Origin: Streptomyces albus subsp. albus | GTDB taxonomy: Bacteria > Actinomycetota > Actinomycetes > Streptomycetales > Streptomycetaceae | Direction of reading: 5' to 3' | Assembly (NCBI RefSeq): GCF_000725885.1 | Contig: NZ_JODR01000022.1 | Coordinates: forward strand, 62,001 to 126,000 | Length of the DNA stretch: 64,000 bases | Shown here: one piece after another, positions 1-8,974 of the stretch | Position numbering within the stretch: position 1 is the stretch's first letter | Layout of the letters: each line of letters starts with the position of its first letter | Made by a program: the position numbers and the translations under genes | The notes under the pieces: model-generated | What the model was told of the DNA's origin: nothing | What the model saw: the letters and a program-made list of their open reading frames with translations, nothing else | The model's database searches: none

Positions 1-1
1 G

Positions 2-142
2 GACGGGTCGGACTGGGCCAATCCGGGCGTCACGGCCCGCTGGCACGGGCCGTACGGCACGGGGTTTCCCGAGGTGACGGGGGACGACCCCGGCGTGTAC
101 GAGGCCATCCTGCTGCGGGCCGCTGCTGCTGGGCAAGAATGA
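2..142 (+). CDS. C-terminal end of an unidentified protein (partial)
   Basis: An open frame enters from the left edge and stops at the TGA at 140-142, giving 46 residues ending in AILLRAAAAGQE. The composition (WANPG, WHGPYGTGFPEV, DDPGVYEA) looks like real protein and codon use is typical for a high-GC gene. Too little is present to assign a family. It runs in the same direction as the downstream pyruvate dehydrogenase gene but is separated from it by more than 400 bases, so it is probably not in the same operon. Confidence 0.5.
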   Translation, partial: DGSDWANPGVTARWHGPYGTGFPEVTGDDPGVYEAILLRAAAAGQE

Positions 143-578
143 TCGATCATTGCGCAGTTACGGGCGGGTAGCCATTGACGCGCTCCGTCTGCCTCCATAG
201 ATTCTGAATGGCGGAGAGGTAATTCCGTCGAGCGGAATCAGATCGGTCGGTGCTTCCGCGAGTGCGGACCGCGCGGCCCCTCACCGGGCACCGCGGCAGC
301 AGCACCCGCCGGCACGCAGCCATCCGCGTCCGCATTCGCGTTCCCGGCGCCGTCCCGTCTCCCAACCACCCGCGCACCCCACTGCGGCCCCGACGCGCGC
401 CGCACACACCACCCCAGCCACCGCACCACTCCGCTGCCTTTCAGCCCCTGCACACCGGCACCCCACAAGCCCTGGCACCGCCACGAACCGGCGCCCACGA
501 ACCGGTGCCCACAAACCGGCACCGCCCGGACCGCCGCCGTCGGCGGACTGCCACGAACGAACGAAGGGTTGGATCCAC
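143..578. other. non-coding stretch upstream of the E1 gene
   Basis: No convincing gene is visible. The first 100 bases are AT-richer (TGATCGATCAT at about 140-150, GAATGGCGGAGAGGTAATTCC around 205) and probably hold a promoter for the E1 gene, giving a long leader. The rest is GC-rich and contains a short tandem repeat at 484-525. Confidence 0.5.
484..525. repeat. three tandem 14-bp units
   Basis: Three adjacent units read CGAACCGGCGCCCA, CGAACCGGTGCCCA and CAAACCGGCACCGC. They lie about 55 bases upstream of the E1 start codon, in the presumed leader. Each contains AACCGG; a regulatory role is possible but unproven. Confidence 0.55.
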
Positions 579-2994
579 GTGTCCCAGCTCGACCAGCTGC
601 CCGAAAAGGACCCGGAGGAGCTCGCCGAGTGGCGCGACTCCCTGGACGGAGCGATCCGGTCGGTCGGCCCCGACCGGACCGGCTACCTGCTGCGCCGCCT
701 GCTCGACCACGCCCGGCACTCCGGCGTCGACATGCCGCACCTCCTGGAGACCCCGTACGTCAACACCATCCCCACCGCCGAGGAACCGGAGCCGCCCGGA
801 GACCCGGAGCTGGAGGCGCGCATCACGGCGTGGAACCGGTGGAACGCCGCGGCCATGGTCACGCGCGGCAACGAACGCGGCGGACTGGGCGGCCACATGG
901 CCACCTACGCCTCCGCGGCGTGGCTCTACGAGGTCGGCTTCCAGCACTTCTTCAAGGGCAAGGAGGGCGCCGACCAAGGCTCCGGCGACCAGATCTACGT
1001 CCAGGGCCACGCCTCTCCCGGCATCTACGCCCGTGCCTTCCTGGAAGGGCGGCTCGACGAAGGGAGGCTCGACCGGTTCCGCAACGAGGCGCGGGGTGAC
1101 GGCCTGCCCTCCTATCCGCATCCGCGCCGCCTGCCGTGGCTGTGGGAGTTCCCCACCGTCTCCATGGGCCTGGGCCCGCTCTCCGCGATCTACCAGGCGC
1201 GGTTCAACCGCTATCTGACCGGGCAGCGCGTGGGACCCGCTGCTGGCGGCGGACACCGACGGCGCCCTGCTCAGGCGGCTCGGCGAGGTACCGGACGGCC
1301 AGTTCCAGACGTACGCGGCCCGCGACGGCGCCTACATCCGCGAGCACTTCTTCGGCACGGACCCGGCGCTGGGAGCGCTGGCGGCCTCCTACAGCGACGA
1401 GGAGCTGGCCCGCATCGTCGGAACCTCACGCGCCGGGCACGAACCCCGCAAGGTGTACGCCGCCTACCGTGCGGCCCTCGCCCACCGGGGCGCGCCCACC
1501 GTGATCCTCGTGCAGACCGTCAAGGGCTGGACCCTGGGTCCGGGCTTCGAGTCCCGTAACGCCAACCATCAGATGAAGAAGCTGACGGGCAAGCAGTTCC
1601 GCGCCATGCGTGATCTGCTGGAGCTGCCCATCCCCGACAGCCGGCTGGGTGACGACCTCGTCCCCTACGCCCACCCGGGGCCGGACTCCCCGGAGGTCCG
1701 CTACCTCAAGGAGCGCCGCGCGGCCCTGGGCGGACCCGCACCCGCGCGCCGCGTCGTTCCCAAACCGGTGCCGCAGCCGGGACCCAAGGCCTTCGACGCG
1801 CTGAAGAAGGGTTCGGGTTCGCAGGAGATCGCCACCACCATGGCGTTCGTCCGCCTGGTCAAGGACCTGATGCGGGAGAAGGAGACCGGCAAACGCTGGG
1901 TGCCCGTCGTCCCCGACGAAGCCCGCACCTTCGGGATGGAGTCGCTCTTCCCCTCCGCCGGCATCTACTCGCCCGTCGGCCAGAACTACGATCCGGTCGA
2001 CCGTGACCAGCTTCTGTACTACAAGGAGGCCGTCAGCGGCCAGATCCTCAACGAGGGCATCACCGAGGCGGGTTCGGTGGCCTCCTTCACGGCCGCGGCC
2101 ACGTCGTACGCGACGCACGGCGAGCCGATGATCCCGTTCTACATCTTCTACGCCATGTTCGGCTTCCAGCGCACCGCCGACCAGTTCTGGGCGCTCGCCG
2201 ACCAGCTCGGCCGCGGCTTCGTCGTCGGCGCGACGGCAGGGCGTACCACGATGACGGGGGAGGGCCTCCAGCACGCCGACGGCCACTCCCAGCTCCTGGC
2301 CTCCGCCAACCCCGCCTGCCTGCCCTACGACCCGGCCTTCGCCTACGAGATCGCAGTCATCGTGCGGGATGGGCTGCGCCGGATGTACGGCCCCGAAGCC
2401 GACGAGCACGAGGATGTCTTCTACTACCTGACCGTCTACAACGAGACCAAGGTCCAGCCGCCGATGCCCGAGCGGGACGGTATCGAGGAGGGCATCCTCA
2501 AGGGGCTCTACCGCTACCGCGAGGCGGAGGGCCTGGCGGCGGACGCCCCCCGGGTGCAGCTGCTCGCCTCCGGCACGGCCATCCACTGGGCCCTCGGTGC
2601 CCAGCGATTGCTGGCCGAGGAATGGGGTGTCGCCGCAGATGTGTGGTCTGCCCCCTCCTGGACCCTGCTGCGCCGGGAGGCCATGGAGAGCGAACACGAG
2701 GGCCGGCTCCCCTATGTGAGCAGGGCACTGGCCGATGCGCCCGGCCTGGTGGTGGCCGTCAGCGACTGGATGCGGGCGGTCCCCGACCAGATCCGGCCCT
2801 GGGTCGCCCAGGACTGGCTGTCACTGGGCACGGACGGCTTCGGGCTGTCCGACAACCGGGACAACGCGCGGCGGTACTTCGGCGTCGACGCCGAGTCGGT
2901 CACCGTCGCCGTCCTCCGCCGGCTCGCGGAGCGCGGCGAGGTCAAGCAGGAGGCGCCCCGCAACGCGGTGCGGCTCTACGGACTGGAGGACTGA
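579..2994 (+). pseudogene. aceE: pyruvate dehydrogenase E1 (homodimeric, AceE type) with internal deletion and frameshift
   Basis: AceE-type E1 decarboxylates pyruvate with thiamine diphosphate (ThDP) and passes the acetyl group to the E2 lipoyl domain. Two open segments match the family. The first (GTG at 579 to about 1230) ends at [11 protein letters not shown]. The second is in the next frame from 1231, begins [14 protein letters not shown] and runs to the TGA at 2994 with strong AceE signatures ([36 protein letters not shown]). In known AceE about 82 residues separate these points, including the GDG...NN motif that binds ThDP and Mg. That part is absent and the reading frame is broken at the junction, so no active E1 can be made from this sequence. 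The E2 gene follows 4 bases later. A true deletion is the simplest reading; an assembly error is the alternative. Confidence 0.88.
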
Positions 2995-2998
2995 GCGC

Positions 2999-4567
2999 GT
3001 GGCGCACGACGTACTGCTCCCGGAACTGGGCGAGTCGGTCACCGAGGGCACCGTCACCCGCTGGCTCAAGCAGGTCGGTGACGAGGTGGCCGCCGACGAA
3101 CCGCTGCTGGAGGTGTCCACCGACAAGGTCGACACGGAGATCCCCGCGCCGGCCGCCGGCACCTTGCTGGAAATCGTGGTCGAGGAGGACGGAACGGTCG
3201 AGGTCGGCGGCAGACTCGCCGTCATCGGTGCAGCCGGGGAGGTTCTTCGCCCGCCGTCCTCGGGCGGTGAGGTCCGGACGCCGTCCGCAGCCGGGGAAGT
3301 CCGGACGTCATCCCGCGATGAGGCGACCCGGACTCCGGCCCCCGGTGAGGGAGTCCGGACTCCGGCCGCCGCACCGGAACAGGCCCCCGCTGCCGGCACA
3401 GCCCCTGCTCCGGCACCAGTTCCGCCCCCGGCCACGGGCCCGGCCCCGATCACGACCCCGGCGACCGCCCCGGACCCAACCCCCGCAACCGCCCCGGCGG
3501 CGACCGCCGCTGCCCCGTACCGGGCCCCCGCCGCGATGCCCGCCCGCGAGACGGCCCCGGCACCCGCTGACCGATCGGCTGCCCCCTCACCGACCGCGGG
3601 CCCGGCAACCTCTCCCCGCGTGCCGGGCCGGCGGGCCGGCGTACCGTACGCCACCCCGGTGGTGCGCAGGCTGGCCCGTGAACAGGGCGTCGACCTCTCC
3701 TCGGTGACGGGCACCGGCGCGGGAGGACGGATCCGCAGGGCGGACCTGCCCGCGGCGGTGTCCACCGCCGCCCGCCCGGCCCAGCAGCCGGCGCCCCCGC
3801 CCGTCGCCGAGGGCGCTTCGGCCCCGCAGGTCCCACTGCGCGGCAGGACCGTACCGATGCGGCCGGCGCGCCGCGCGAGGGCTGCCGCGGTGCTGCGCGC
3901 GGTGCGGGAGCAGGCGCAGCTGACGACCGTCGTGGAGGTGGATCTCACCGAGGTGCTGCGACTTCGGGATTGCGCGGCGGACGTTTTCGCCGTTCGGGAA
4001 GGGGTGCCGCTGACGACGCTGCCGTTCGTGGTGGCGGCTGCGGCCCGCGCGCTGAAGGCCCACCCTTCCATTCACGCCCGGGTGGACGGGGAGACGGGCG
4101 AGGTCACCTACTTCGACAGGGAACACATCGCTCTCCCGGTGGACACCGCGCAGGGCGTGGTCGCCCCCGTCCTCCGCGACGTCGGAGGGCTCGGAGTGGC
4201 GGGCATCGCCCGCGGGGCGGCGGGCCTGGCCGCCGATGCCAGGGCGGGCCGGCTGGGGCCGGACGCCGAGGCGGGCGCCACCTTCACCGTCCACGACGCC
4301 GGGGAGCGCGGGGTGCTGTTCGAGACGGCCGTCGTGCCCTCGGGCCGGACGGCGGCGCTGGGCATCGGCGCCGTGGTGGCGCGGCCCGTGGTCGTCCGTA
4401 CCGCGAGCGGCGAGGACGGCGACGAGGCTGTCGCCGTCCGCCGCATGGCCCACCTCGCCCTCTCCTACGATCACCGCTTGGTGGACGGCGCCGACGCGGC
4501 CCGCTACCTCGCCGCGGTCAAAAACCTGCTGGAGGAGGGGACGTTCGCCGCGGAGATCGGCTTGTAG
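2999..4567 (+). CDS. dihydrolipoamide acyltransferase, E2 of a 2-oxoacid dehydrogenase complex
   Basis: The GTG at 2999 lies 4 bases after the E1 stop and has GGAGG about 10 bases upstream; 522 residues. There is a single lipoyl domain (about 2-78) with the lipoylated lysine K43 in STDKVDTEI. A long Ala/Pro linker follows, with repeated VRTP-like units (GTCCGGAC recurs in the DNA). The E3/E1-binding domain (about 218-253) contains ATPVVRRLAREQG. The catalytic domain (about 285-520) ends with the DHRLVDG active-site motif (H492). It would accept the acyl group from E1 and transfer it to CoA. The domain set is complete although the cognate E1 gene is broken. Known families do not tell acetyl- from succinyl-specific enzymes by sight; the AceE neighbour favours pyruvate. 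Confidence 0.9.
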   Translation: MAHDVLLPELGESVTEGTVTRWLKQVGDEVAADEPLLEVSTDKVDTEIPAPAAGTLLEIVVEEDGTVEVGGRLAVIGAAGEVLRPPSSGGEVRTPSAAGEVRTSSRDEATRTPAPGEGVRTPAAAPEQAPAAGTAPAPAPVPPPATGPAPITTPATAPDPTPATAPAATAAAPYRAPAAMPARETAPAPADRSAAPSPTAGPATSPRVPGRRAGVPYATPVVRRLAREQGVDLSSVTGTGAGGRIRRADLPAAVSTAARPAQQPAPPPVAEGASAPQVPLRGRTVPMRPARRARAAAVLRAVREQAQLTTVVEVDLTEVLRLRDCAADVFAVREGVPLTTLPFVVAAAARALKAHPSIHARVDGETGEVTYFDREHIALPVDTAQGVVAPVLRDVGGLGVAGIARGAAGLAADARAGRLGPDAEAGATFTVHDAGERGVLFETAVVPSGRTAALGIGAVVARPVVVRTASGEDGDEAVAVRRMAHLALSYDHRLVDGADAARYLAAVKNLLEEGTFAAEIGL

Positions 4568-4583
4568 ACCGGTCTCGTGGACA

Positions 4584-4619
4584 CGTCGCCGCGACACCCT
4601 CCGCGGTGTCGCGGCGACG
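4584..4619. terminator. bidirectional hairpin between convergent genes
   Basis: Perfect 15-bp arms (CGTCGCCGCGACACC at 4584-4598 and its complement at 4605-4619) with a 6-base loop lie 17 bases after the E2 stop. No long T tract follows, as is common in Streptomyces. It can also stop transcripts of the minus-strand reductase gene. Confidence 0.8.
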
Positions 4620-4761
4620 CGCGGGGCCTGGGCCGGCCTTTGCCCTGTCCGTGGTGTTTCCCGCAAAAGAGCCGTCCTGGCCGGGGCCGCCGCCGGGCAT
4701 GCCGTCCCGGCCGGAAGCGCTCCGCCCTGCGGCGCGTCATGGGTGACGGCGGGCGCGGGTG

Positions 4762-5403
4762 TCAGCGTGCCAGGGACACGGCGAACGGCTGGAAGCCGTG
4801 GCGGCGCAGCACATGGGGAACGAGGAGCACGGTCGCCTCCGTGGCGCGGGCGGTTGTGACGTCGCCCAGGTCCTCGATCCACTCCTGCCGCCAGCCGAGA
4901 TCGGCCAGAATCCGGGACACGGTGGTCTTGGCCTCCGGGTCGTTCCCCGACAGGTACACGGTGGGCGGGGTGCTGAGTGTCCCCGGGGCGGTCATGACGG
5001 TGAAGAGCATGGTGTTGAGGGTCTTGACGACGCGCGTGGCGGGCAGGACTGCTTGGAGCCGTTCGGCCAGACTGCCGCCCGGATAAAGCAGGTCCCCGGG
5101 GAGACCGTCCGGGCCGTCCTGCGTCGCGTTGGCGACGTCTATCAGGATCTTGCCCGCCAGTTCCTTCTCCAGGGCGCTCAGGCGCTCCACCGCCGTGTCG
5201 CCCGGGGTGGCATGGATGACGATGTCCGCGCCGGCGGCGGCGTCGCGCTGGCCGGTGACGCGGACACCGGCCTCCTGCACGGCCGTACCGGCGGGGGAGG
5301 AGGTGTCACGCCGGCCGACGATGACGTCGTGCCCGGCCAGGGCGAGCGCGCGGGCGAGGTTGGTGCCGACGCGGCCCGCGCCGAGGATGCCGATGGTGGT
5401 CAT
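4762..5403 (-). CDS. NADPH-dependent F420 reductase-like oxidoreductase
   Basis: 213 residues beginning with a Rossmann dinucleotide fold: TIGILGAGRVGTN with GAGRVG at residues 8-13, then VGRRDT after the second strand, typical of NADP binding. The middle (VIHATPGDTAVERL, LIDVANATQDG, VVKTLNTM) follows the coenzyme F420-dependent NADP oxidoreductase family (PF03807). The family moves hydride between NADPH and F420 or a small substrate; the real substrate here is unknown. It lies 61 bases downstream of the inositol-monophosphatase-like gene on the same strand, so the two are probably co-transcribed and may be controlled by the divergent LysR protein. Confidence 0.85.
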   Translation of the reverse strand: MTTIGILGAGRVGTNLARALALAGHDVIVGRRDTSSPAGTAVQEAGVRVTGQRDAAAGADIVIHATPGDTAVERLSALEKELAGKILIDVANATQDGPDGLPGDLLYPGGSLAERLQAVLPATRVVKTLNTMLFTVMTAPGTLSTPPTVYLSGNDPEAKTTVSRILADLGWRQEWIEDLGDVTTARATEATVLLVPHVLRRHGFQPFAVSLAR

Positions 5404-5464
5404 GGAAGAGCCTGCTTTCTTGTCGTCCGGTGGTCAGGGGCGGAGTCCGGAAGGGGCGGGGGGT

Positions 5465-6277
5465 TCAGGCGAGCGGGGCGAGAACGCGGCGGGCTTGCTC
5501 GTGGATGCCGGGGGCGGCGGCCAGGAAGTCGGGGCTGGCCGCGGTCCACGGCCTGCCCCGCAGATCGGTCACGGTGCCGCCGGCCTCGGCCACCAGAAGG
5601 GCTCCGGCCACCTTGTCCGCGCGTACGTCGGAGAACTGGAAGAACGCGTCCATGCGCCCGGCGGCGACGTTCAGGAGGTGGAGGGTCGCGGGGACGGACA
5701 CCCTGACGAGCAGTCCGGCCCTCATCATGGCCGTGACGGAATCGCCGATGGTGCGCAGCGCCGTCTCGGACTCGCCGGGCCTGGCCTGTGCGGTGCCGGT
5801 GATGGCCGCGCCCAGGTCGGTCTTGGCGGATACCCTCAGCGGCTCGCCGTCGAGATGCGCGCCGCCGCCCGCGAGCGCGGTGTAGAGCTCGCCGGTCAGC
5901 GGCAGGTGCGTGGCCGTGAGCACGGGGACGTTGTCGTGCACCAGCGTCGCGGTCACGGCCCATTCGGGCATGCCGTGGACGTGGTTGATGTTGCCCTCGG
6001 CCGGGTCGGCGACCCACCACTCACCGTCCGGCAGGGCGCCGCCGGCGAGTTCGTCCTCGGCCCACCGGGCCTCGGGGCGCAGTTCGAGCAGCGGGGCCTT
6101 CATGACGTCGAGCACCGCCCGGTCGTTGGCCTCGACCTCCGCCACCAGTTCGTCGAGGCCCGCCCCCCGGGCGTACGCGGTGCGGCGGCCCAGCAGGACG
6201 GCACCGGCCTCCTCGACCACTTCGGACACCTGGCCGAGCAGACGTTCGTCCACCCCGGCAGTGCTGGGTACGGGCAT
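5465..6277 (-). CDS. inositol monophosphatase family protein with altered metal motif
   Basis: 270 residues with the fold signatures of the Mg-dependent inositol monophosphatase family. The core motif, usually DPxDGTxNF, reads DPAEGNINHVHGMP here (D91, E94, N96): one metal-binding aspartate is replaced by glutamate and the threonine by asparagine. The C-terminal metal motif is present in relaxed form (SDVRADKVAGALLVAEAGG). The early acidic motif is WAEDELAGG. It could be a phosphatase with changed metal or substrate preference, or a non-catalytic member. It is the first gene of a two-gene minus-strand unit divergent from a LysR regulator. Confidence 0.8.
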   Translation of the reverse strand: MPVPSTAGVDERLLGQVSEVVEEAGAVLLGRRTAYARGAGLDELVAEVEANDRAVLDVMKAPLLELRPEARWAEDELAGGALPDGEWWVADPAEGNINHVHGMPEWAVTATLVHDNVPVLTATHLPLTGELYTALAGGGAHLDGEPLRVSAKTDLGAAITGTAQARPGESETALRTIGDSVTAMMRAGLLVRVSVPATLHLLNVAAGRMDAFFQFSDVRADKVAGALLVAEAGGTVTDLRGRPWTAASPDFLAAAPGIHEQARRVLAPLA

Positions 6278-6405
6278 GGCTCATCCCTCCGCAGAGAATC
6301 GTTCGCGAATGTCGCCGCGCTGTGCCCGGCTCGGGGTCCGGCGGCCTGATGACGACGCTAGGGACGCTCCGGAATAACTACAAATGCATGCCAGTAAGCC
6401 ATAAG

Positions 6406-7326
6406 ATGACTCTCATGCAATTGGACCTCAACCTGCTGACCGCCCTGGACGCGCTGCTGGAGGAGGAGAGCGTGGCCGGTGCCGCGGCCCGTCTGCATGT
6501 GACGGCACCCGCGATGAGCCGCTCGCTCGCCCGCATCCGCAAGGTGACCGGGGACCCGGTCCTCGTGCGCTCGGGCCACGCGATGGTTCCCACCGCCCAC
6601 GCGCTCGCCATCCGGGAAGAGGTCCACGAACTGGTGCAGCGGGCGCACGCCGTCATGTCCGGGCAGGACGAGGTCGACCTCGCCACGCTGGAGCGGGTCT
6701 TCACCGTGCGCTGGCACGACGCACTGGTGTCCGCCTGCGGTGCGGGCCTGGTGAGCGCCGTCCACCGGCAGGCCCCCGGCGTACGACTGCGCCTGCTGAC
6801 GGAATCGGCCGTCGACACCCCCGAACTGCGGCGGGGCGAGGTCGACCTGGCGTCCGCGTCCGCGCCGCCGGCCCGGCCCGACATCCGCAGCCGGCGCGTC
6901 GGCGAGGACGTTCTCGTCGTCGTCGCGCGGCGCGGGCATCCCATCGCGGCCGAGCAGCTGACCCCCGCGCGCTACGCGGCGGCCGGCCACGTGACCGTCT
7001 CCCGGCGCGGACGCCTGCACGACCCGGTCGACGAAGCCCTGGAGGATCTCGGACTACGGCGCGAGGTCGTCGCCGCCGCCCCGACCGCCGCCACAGCCCT
7101 CCACCTCGTCCGGGAGACGGACCTGCTCGTCACCGCTCCCGAGGCGACCACCCGGACCGTCCGGCAGGAGCTGGACCTGACGGCCCTCCCTCTGCCCTTC
7201 GACATGCCGGCGATCCCGCTCTACCTCATGTGGCACCAGCGGTACGAGCAGGACCGGGCCCACCGCTGGCTGCGGGAAGAGGCACGCAAGGCGGTGGCCT
7301 CGGTGATGCACCCATCGGATGCTTGA
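6406..7326 (+). CDS. LysR-family transcriptional regulator
   Basis: An N-terminal winged helix-turn-helix (about residues 5-63 with SVAGAAARLHVTAPAMSRSLARIRK) is followed by a LysR substrate-binding domain to the C-terminus; 306 residues from ATG 6406 (303 if ATG 6415, MQLDLNLL, is used; neither has a clear ribosome site). The DNA just upstream (6371-6404) is unusually AT-rich (AATAACTACAAATGCATGCC) and lies between this gene and the divergent phosphatase/reductase pair. That is the normal place for a LysR operator that both represses its own gene and activates the neighbour. The inducer is unknown. Confidence 0.9.
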   Translation: MTLMQLDLNLLTALDALLEEESVAGAAARLHVTAPAMSRSLARIRKVTGDPVLVRSGHAMVPTAHALAIREEVHELVQRAHAVMSGQDEVDLATLERVFTVRWHDALVSACGAGLVSAVHRQAPGVRLRLLTESAVDTPELRRGEVDLASASAPPARPDIRSRRVGEDVLVVVARRGHPIAAEQLTPARYAAAGHVTVSRRGRLHDPVDEALEDLGLRREVVAAAPTAATALHLVRETDLLVTAPEATTRTVRQELDLTALPLPFDMPAIPLYLMWHQRYEQDRAHRWLREEARKAVASVMHPSDA

Positions 7327-7440
7327 TGACCTCGCAGGGCGGCCGGACCGCGGACACATCGTTCCGACAGATCCCGGACTCGCCGGCCGGCTGCCGGGTA
7401 GGGGAGGCGGATGTACATGAGCGAGTGCTAGGAGTCTCGG

Positions 7441-8673
7441 ATGAGGAAAGGCTGGTCCCGGCGGGGAATCCTGGGCGCCTCCGGTGCGGTACTGCTTGCT
7501 GCGGGGTGCTCAAGCGGACCGGACGGCCACGACGACGACCATTCCGGAGGAGCAGGCCCGGCTGACGGACCCGACGGGGCGCTGGGCGCGAACTTCAACG
7601 AGGACGCCGGCAGCGTCACCTTCGAGGAGCTGCGCGACCTCCGCGCGGGCTGGCTGCGTGGTTTCGTCCCACTGCACGAGCTGCCGGACGAGGTCGCCGA
7701 GCAGGCCGCGGTCGAGAAGCTGCTGGCGGCCCACCGTGACGGCTACGGCACGGTGCTGTCGCTGAAGTTCCCGTTCGGTAACCGGCCGGTACCGGAGCCG
7801 GGCAGCGCCGCGATGGCGGTGCAGCTCGCACGGGTCGACAAGGTGCTGGAAGCCGTGCTGGACAGCGTCGACGTCCTGGCCATAGGCAACGAGCCGTTCA
7901 TCGAAAGTCTGCCGGAGGACCGCCGCTCGGGAGCGCTGAACACCTTCTACGAGAAGGTCGCCGCGCACATCATCGCGTACCGGCGGAAACGTTTTCCCCA
8001 AGGCTGCCGCACCCGGCTGTACATGGGGGCGCTCAACCACCTCGACCGGCCGCACGAACTGACGGAGGCCACCGCGCGCTGGCTGTCCTTCGTCCGGCGC
8101 ACCCGGCAGCTCGACGGCGTGGACATCCACCCGCACGTGTCCTCGCCACAGGGGGCGCAGGCGTATCTGGACTACATCCTGCCCCGGCTCCGCGAGGACC
8201 AGAAGTTCTTGGTGACGGAGTTCTCCCTGGTGCAGCTGTGGAAGCAGCACCTGAGCGACCCCGTTCCCGCCGGCTTCGCGCGCAAGTACCGTCTGCCGCA
8301 GGACACCCCGGTGTGGCAGCTGATCGTGGAAGCGATCGAGAAGCCGATGCCGGAGAGCAAATGGCGGGACTTCCTCTCCATGAGCCCCTGGTTCGAGAAG
8401 AACAAGCACTTCCTGCGCAACCAGGTGAGCGCCTTCCGCCGCACCGGCCGCCTCGCCGTGGCCACGTACGGGGTCAGCCAGGCCACCGCCATGACGAAGG
8501 ACTTCGGCCCCCACAAGCAACCGTGGCTGCTCAACAGCCTCTACTCCAACCGCACCGTCGAACGGTCCCACGACGGCCGGCCGGCCCGCTCCTACGGGTT
8601 CTTCGACGACTTCCGCGCCCTGCAACGCGAACAGGACCGCCGCCCGGTCCGGTTGAAAAGGGCCCCCACCTGA
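7441..8673 (+). CDS. lipoprotein with glycoside-hydrolase-like TIM barrel
   Basis: 410 residues. The N-terminus has SRRGILG followed by a hydrophobic run and the lipobox LAAGC, so Cys23 should be lipidated on the outer membrane face, possibly after Tat export. A Gly/Asp-rich spacer leads to a domain with the marks of clan GH-A retaining glycosidases: AIGNEPF with the presumed acid/base E151, and VTEFS with the presumed nucleophile E260, about 109 residues apart. The family (GH5, GH39 and similar) cannot be fixed by eye, so the polysaccharide substrate is unknown. It is convergent with the glycosyltransferase gene and has its own upstream region of 114 bases. Confidence 0.75.
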   Translation: MRKGWSRRGILGASGAVLLAAGCSSGPDGHDDDHSGGAGPADGPDGALGANFNEDAGSVTFEELRDLRAGWLRGFVPLHELPDEVAEQAAVEKLLAAHRDGYGTVLSLKFPFGNRPVPEPGSAAMAVQLARVDKVLEAVLDSVDVLAIGNEPFIESLPEDRRSGALNTFYEKVAAHIIAYRRKRFPQGCRTRLYMGALNHLDRPHELTEATARWLSFVRRTRQLDGVDIHPHVSSPQGAQAYLDYILPRLREDQKFLVTEFSLVQLWKQHLSDPVPAGFARKYRLPQDTPVWQLIVEAIEKPMPESKWRDFLSMSPWFEKNKHFLRNQVSAFRRTGRLAVATYGVSQATAMTKDFGPHKQPWLLNSLYSNRTVERSHDGRPARSYGFFDDFRALQREQDRRPVRLKRAPT

Positions 8674-8974
8674 CTCCGGCGCTCAACGGTGCGTGCCCCG
8701 GCCCCGTCTTCGCCTCAGCACGGTGGTGGGGCCGGGTTCTGCGTACGCCGCAACCAGGGCAGATGTCGGGGGCCGCGCCTCTTCTTCTTTCCGGTGGCAG
8801 GCGTGGCCGTGCCGGCTGGAGGAGATCCCGGGGAACATCGTCCGGCCCCTGCTGAACTGACCGGCCGCCTGGCCCGTCCGTGTTCCAGTTGCTCCGCATC
8901 GCGGCGGCGAGTGCTCCCGCCTCCGCGTGCTGAGCGCTGCGGAGGCGAGCGTGGTCCAGCGGCGCCCGGGCTGC
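8674..8974. other. intergenic region between convergent genes
   Basis: No gene seen. A 9-bp inverted repeat (CCCGGCCCC at 8697-8705, complement at 8728-8736) with a 22-base loop could act as a weak terminator for the lipoprotein gene. Confidence 0.4.

Noticed and set aside
4690..5706. A plus-strand gene overlapping the F420-type reductase
   Set aside because: It is the complement of the reductase and phosphatase genes, with His/Gly-rich translation and no domain.
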